From contig CAYSXI010000149.1 in the NCBI GenBank assembly GCA_964434955.1, positions 1 through 13,442 on the forward strand: 13,442 nucleotides of DNA, given 5' to 3'. Positions 13,383 to 13,442 of this stretch are shown piece after piece (positions within the stretch are counted from its first letter, which is position 1; each line of letters starts with the position of its first letter). The translations under genes and the position numbers were made by a program. This stretch comes from JANQLU01 sp964434955 (GTDB lineage Bacteria; Planctomycetota; Planctomycetia; Pirellulales; Pirellulaceae). The notes below the pieces were generated by a model. That model saw only the letters and a program-made list of their open reading frames with translations. It did no database searches and was not told the DNA's origin.

Positions 13383-13442
13383 GGCGAAGTAGCTCAGTTG
13401 GTTAGAGCAGCGGAATCATAATCCGCGTGTCGGGGGTTCGAG
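13383..13442 (+). tRNA. tRNA-Met (anticodon CAU), partial at window end
   Basis: The first 60 bases of a class I tRNA, cut in the T-arm by the window edge. The 5' acceptor strand is GGCGAAG, the D-arm AGCTCAGTTGGTTAGAGC, and the anticodon stem GCGGA/TCCGC encloses ATCATAA with CAT at 13417-13419. The T-arm starts GGGGGTTCGAG. The body looks like elongator tRNA-Met. A CAU anticodon also occurs in the AUA-reading tRNA-Ile (lysidine-modified), which cannot be fully excluded without the 3' half; the D-arm and acceptor favour Met over the initiator. Confidence 0.9.

Overview
The window looks like a chromosomal piece of a member of the Planctomycetota, most likely near the Pirellulaceae. This is inferred from content only. 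The signs are two exported type I sulfatases, an ECF sigma factor paired with a large Ser/Thr kinase carrying TPRs, an NPYxSP-type N-terminus on an RDD membrane protein, a DUF420 protein of planctomycete type, moderate GC and long non-coding gaps. No phage, IS or CRISPR signature was seen.

Layout. The left edge (1-42, minus) holds the first codons of a membrane-type protein. An RDD-family membrane protein follows (439-987, plus), then tRNA-Leu(UAA) on the minus strand with a probable terminator that overlaps a 15-bp purine repeat. A DUF420 membrane protein (1677-2201, plus) converges on a block of four minus-strand genes. Read in the direction of transcription, that block is sulfatase 2 (7549-6095), sulfatase 1 (5974-4394), a double zinc-ribbon protein (4348-3941) and an exported HEAT/PDZ protein (3724-2264). 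A gap of about 1.1 kb at 7550-8632 holds one weakly supported small ORF (8004-8288) and a three-copy 22-bp tandem repeat. Next is a minus-strand pair: an ECF sigma factor (12316-11669) followed by a 989-residue membrane kinase (11602-8633). The right end has tRNA-Ser(GCU) on the minus strand with a recognisable promoter and terminator, and a plus-strand CAU-anticodon tRNA (Met-like) cut by the window edge.

How the parts fit. The sigma factor and kinase are probably co-transcribed and form one signalling unit. The kinase begins with a H-x3-C-x2-C zinc-finger motif, the signature of zinc-binding anti-sigma domains, so sigma binding, phosphorylation and a membrane-anchored TPR sensor may all sit in one polypeptide. 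The two sulfatases are predicted to be exported and to act on sulfated polysaccharides. Sulfatase 2 has CRPSL where the usual formylglycine motif CxPxR is expected. Nothing in the sequence directly links the sigma/kinase unit to the sulfatase block; any regulatory link is speculation.
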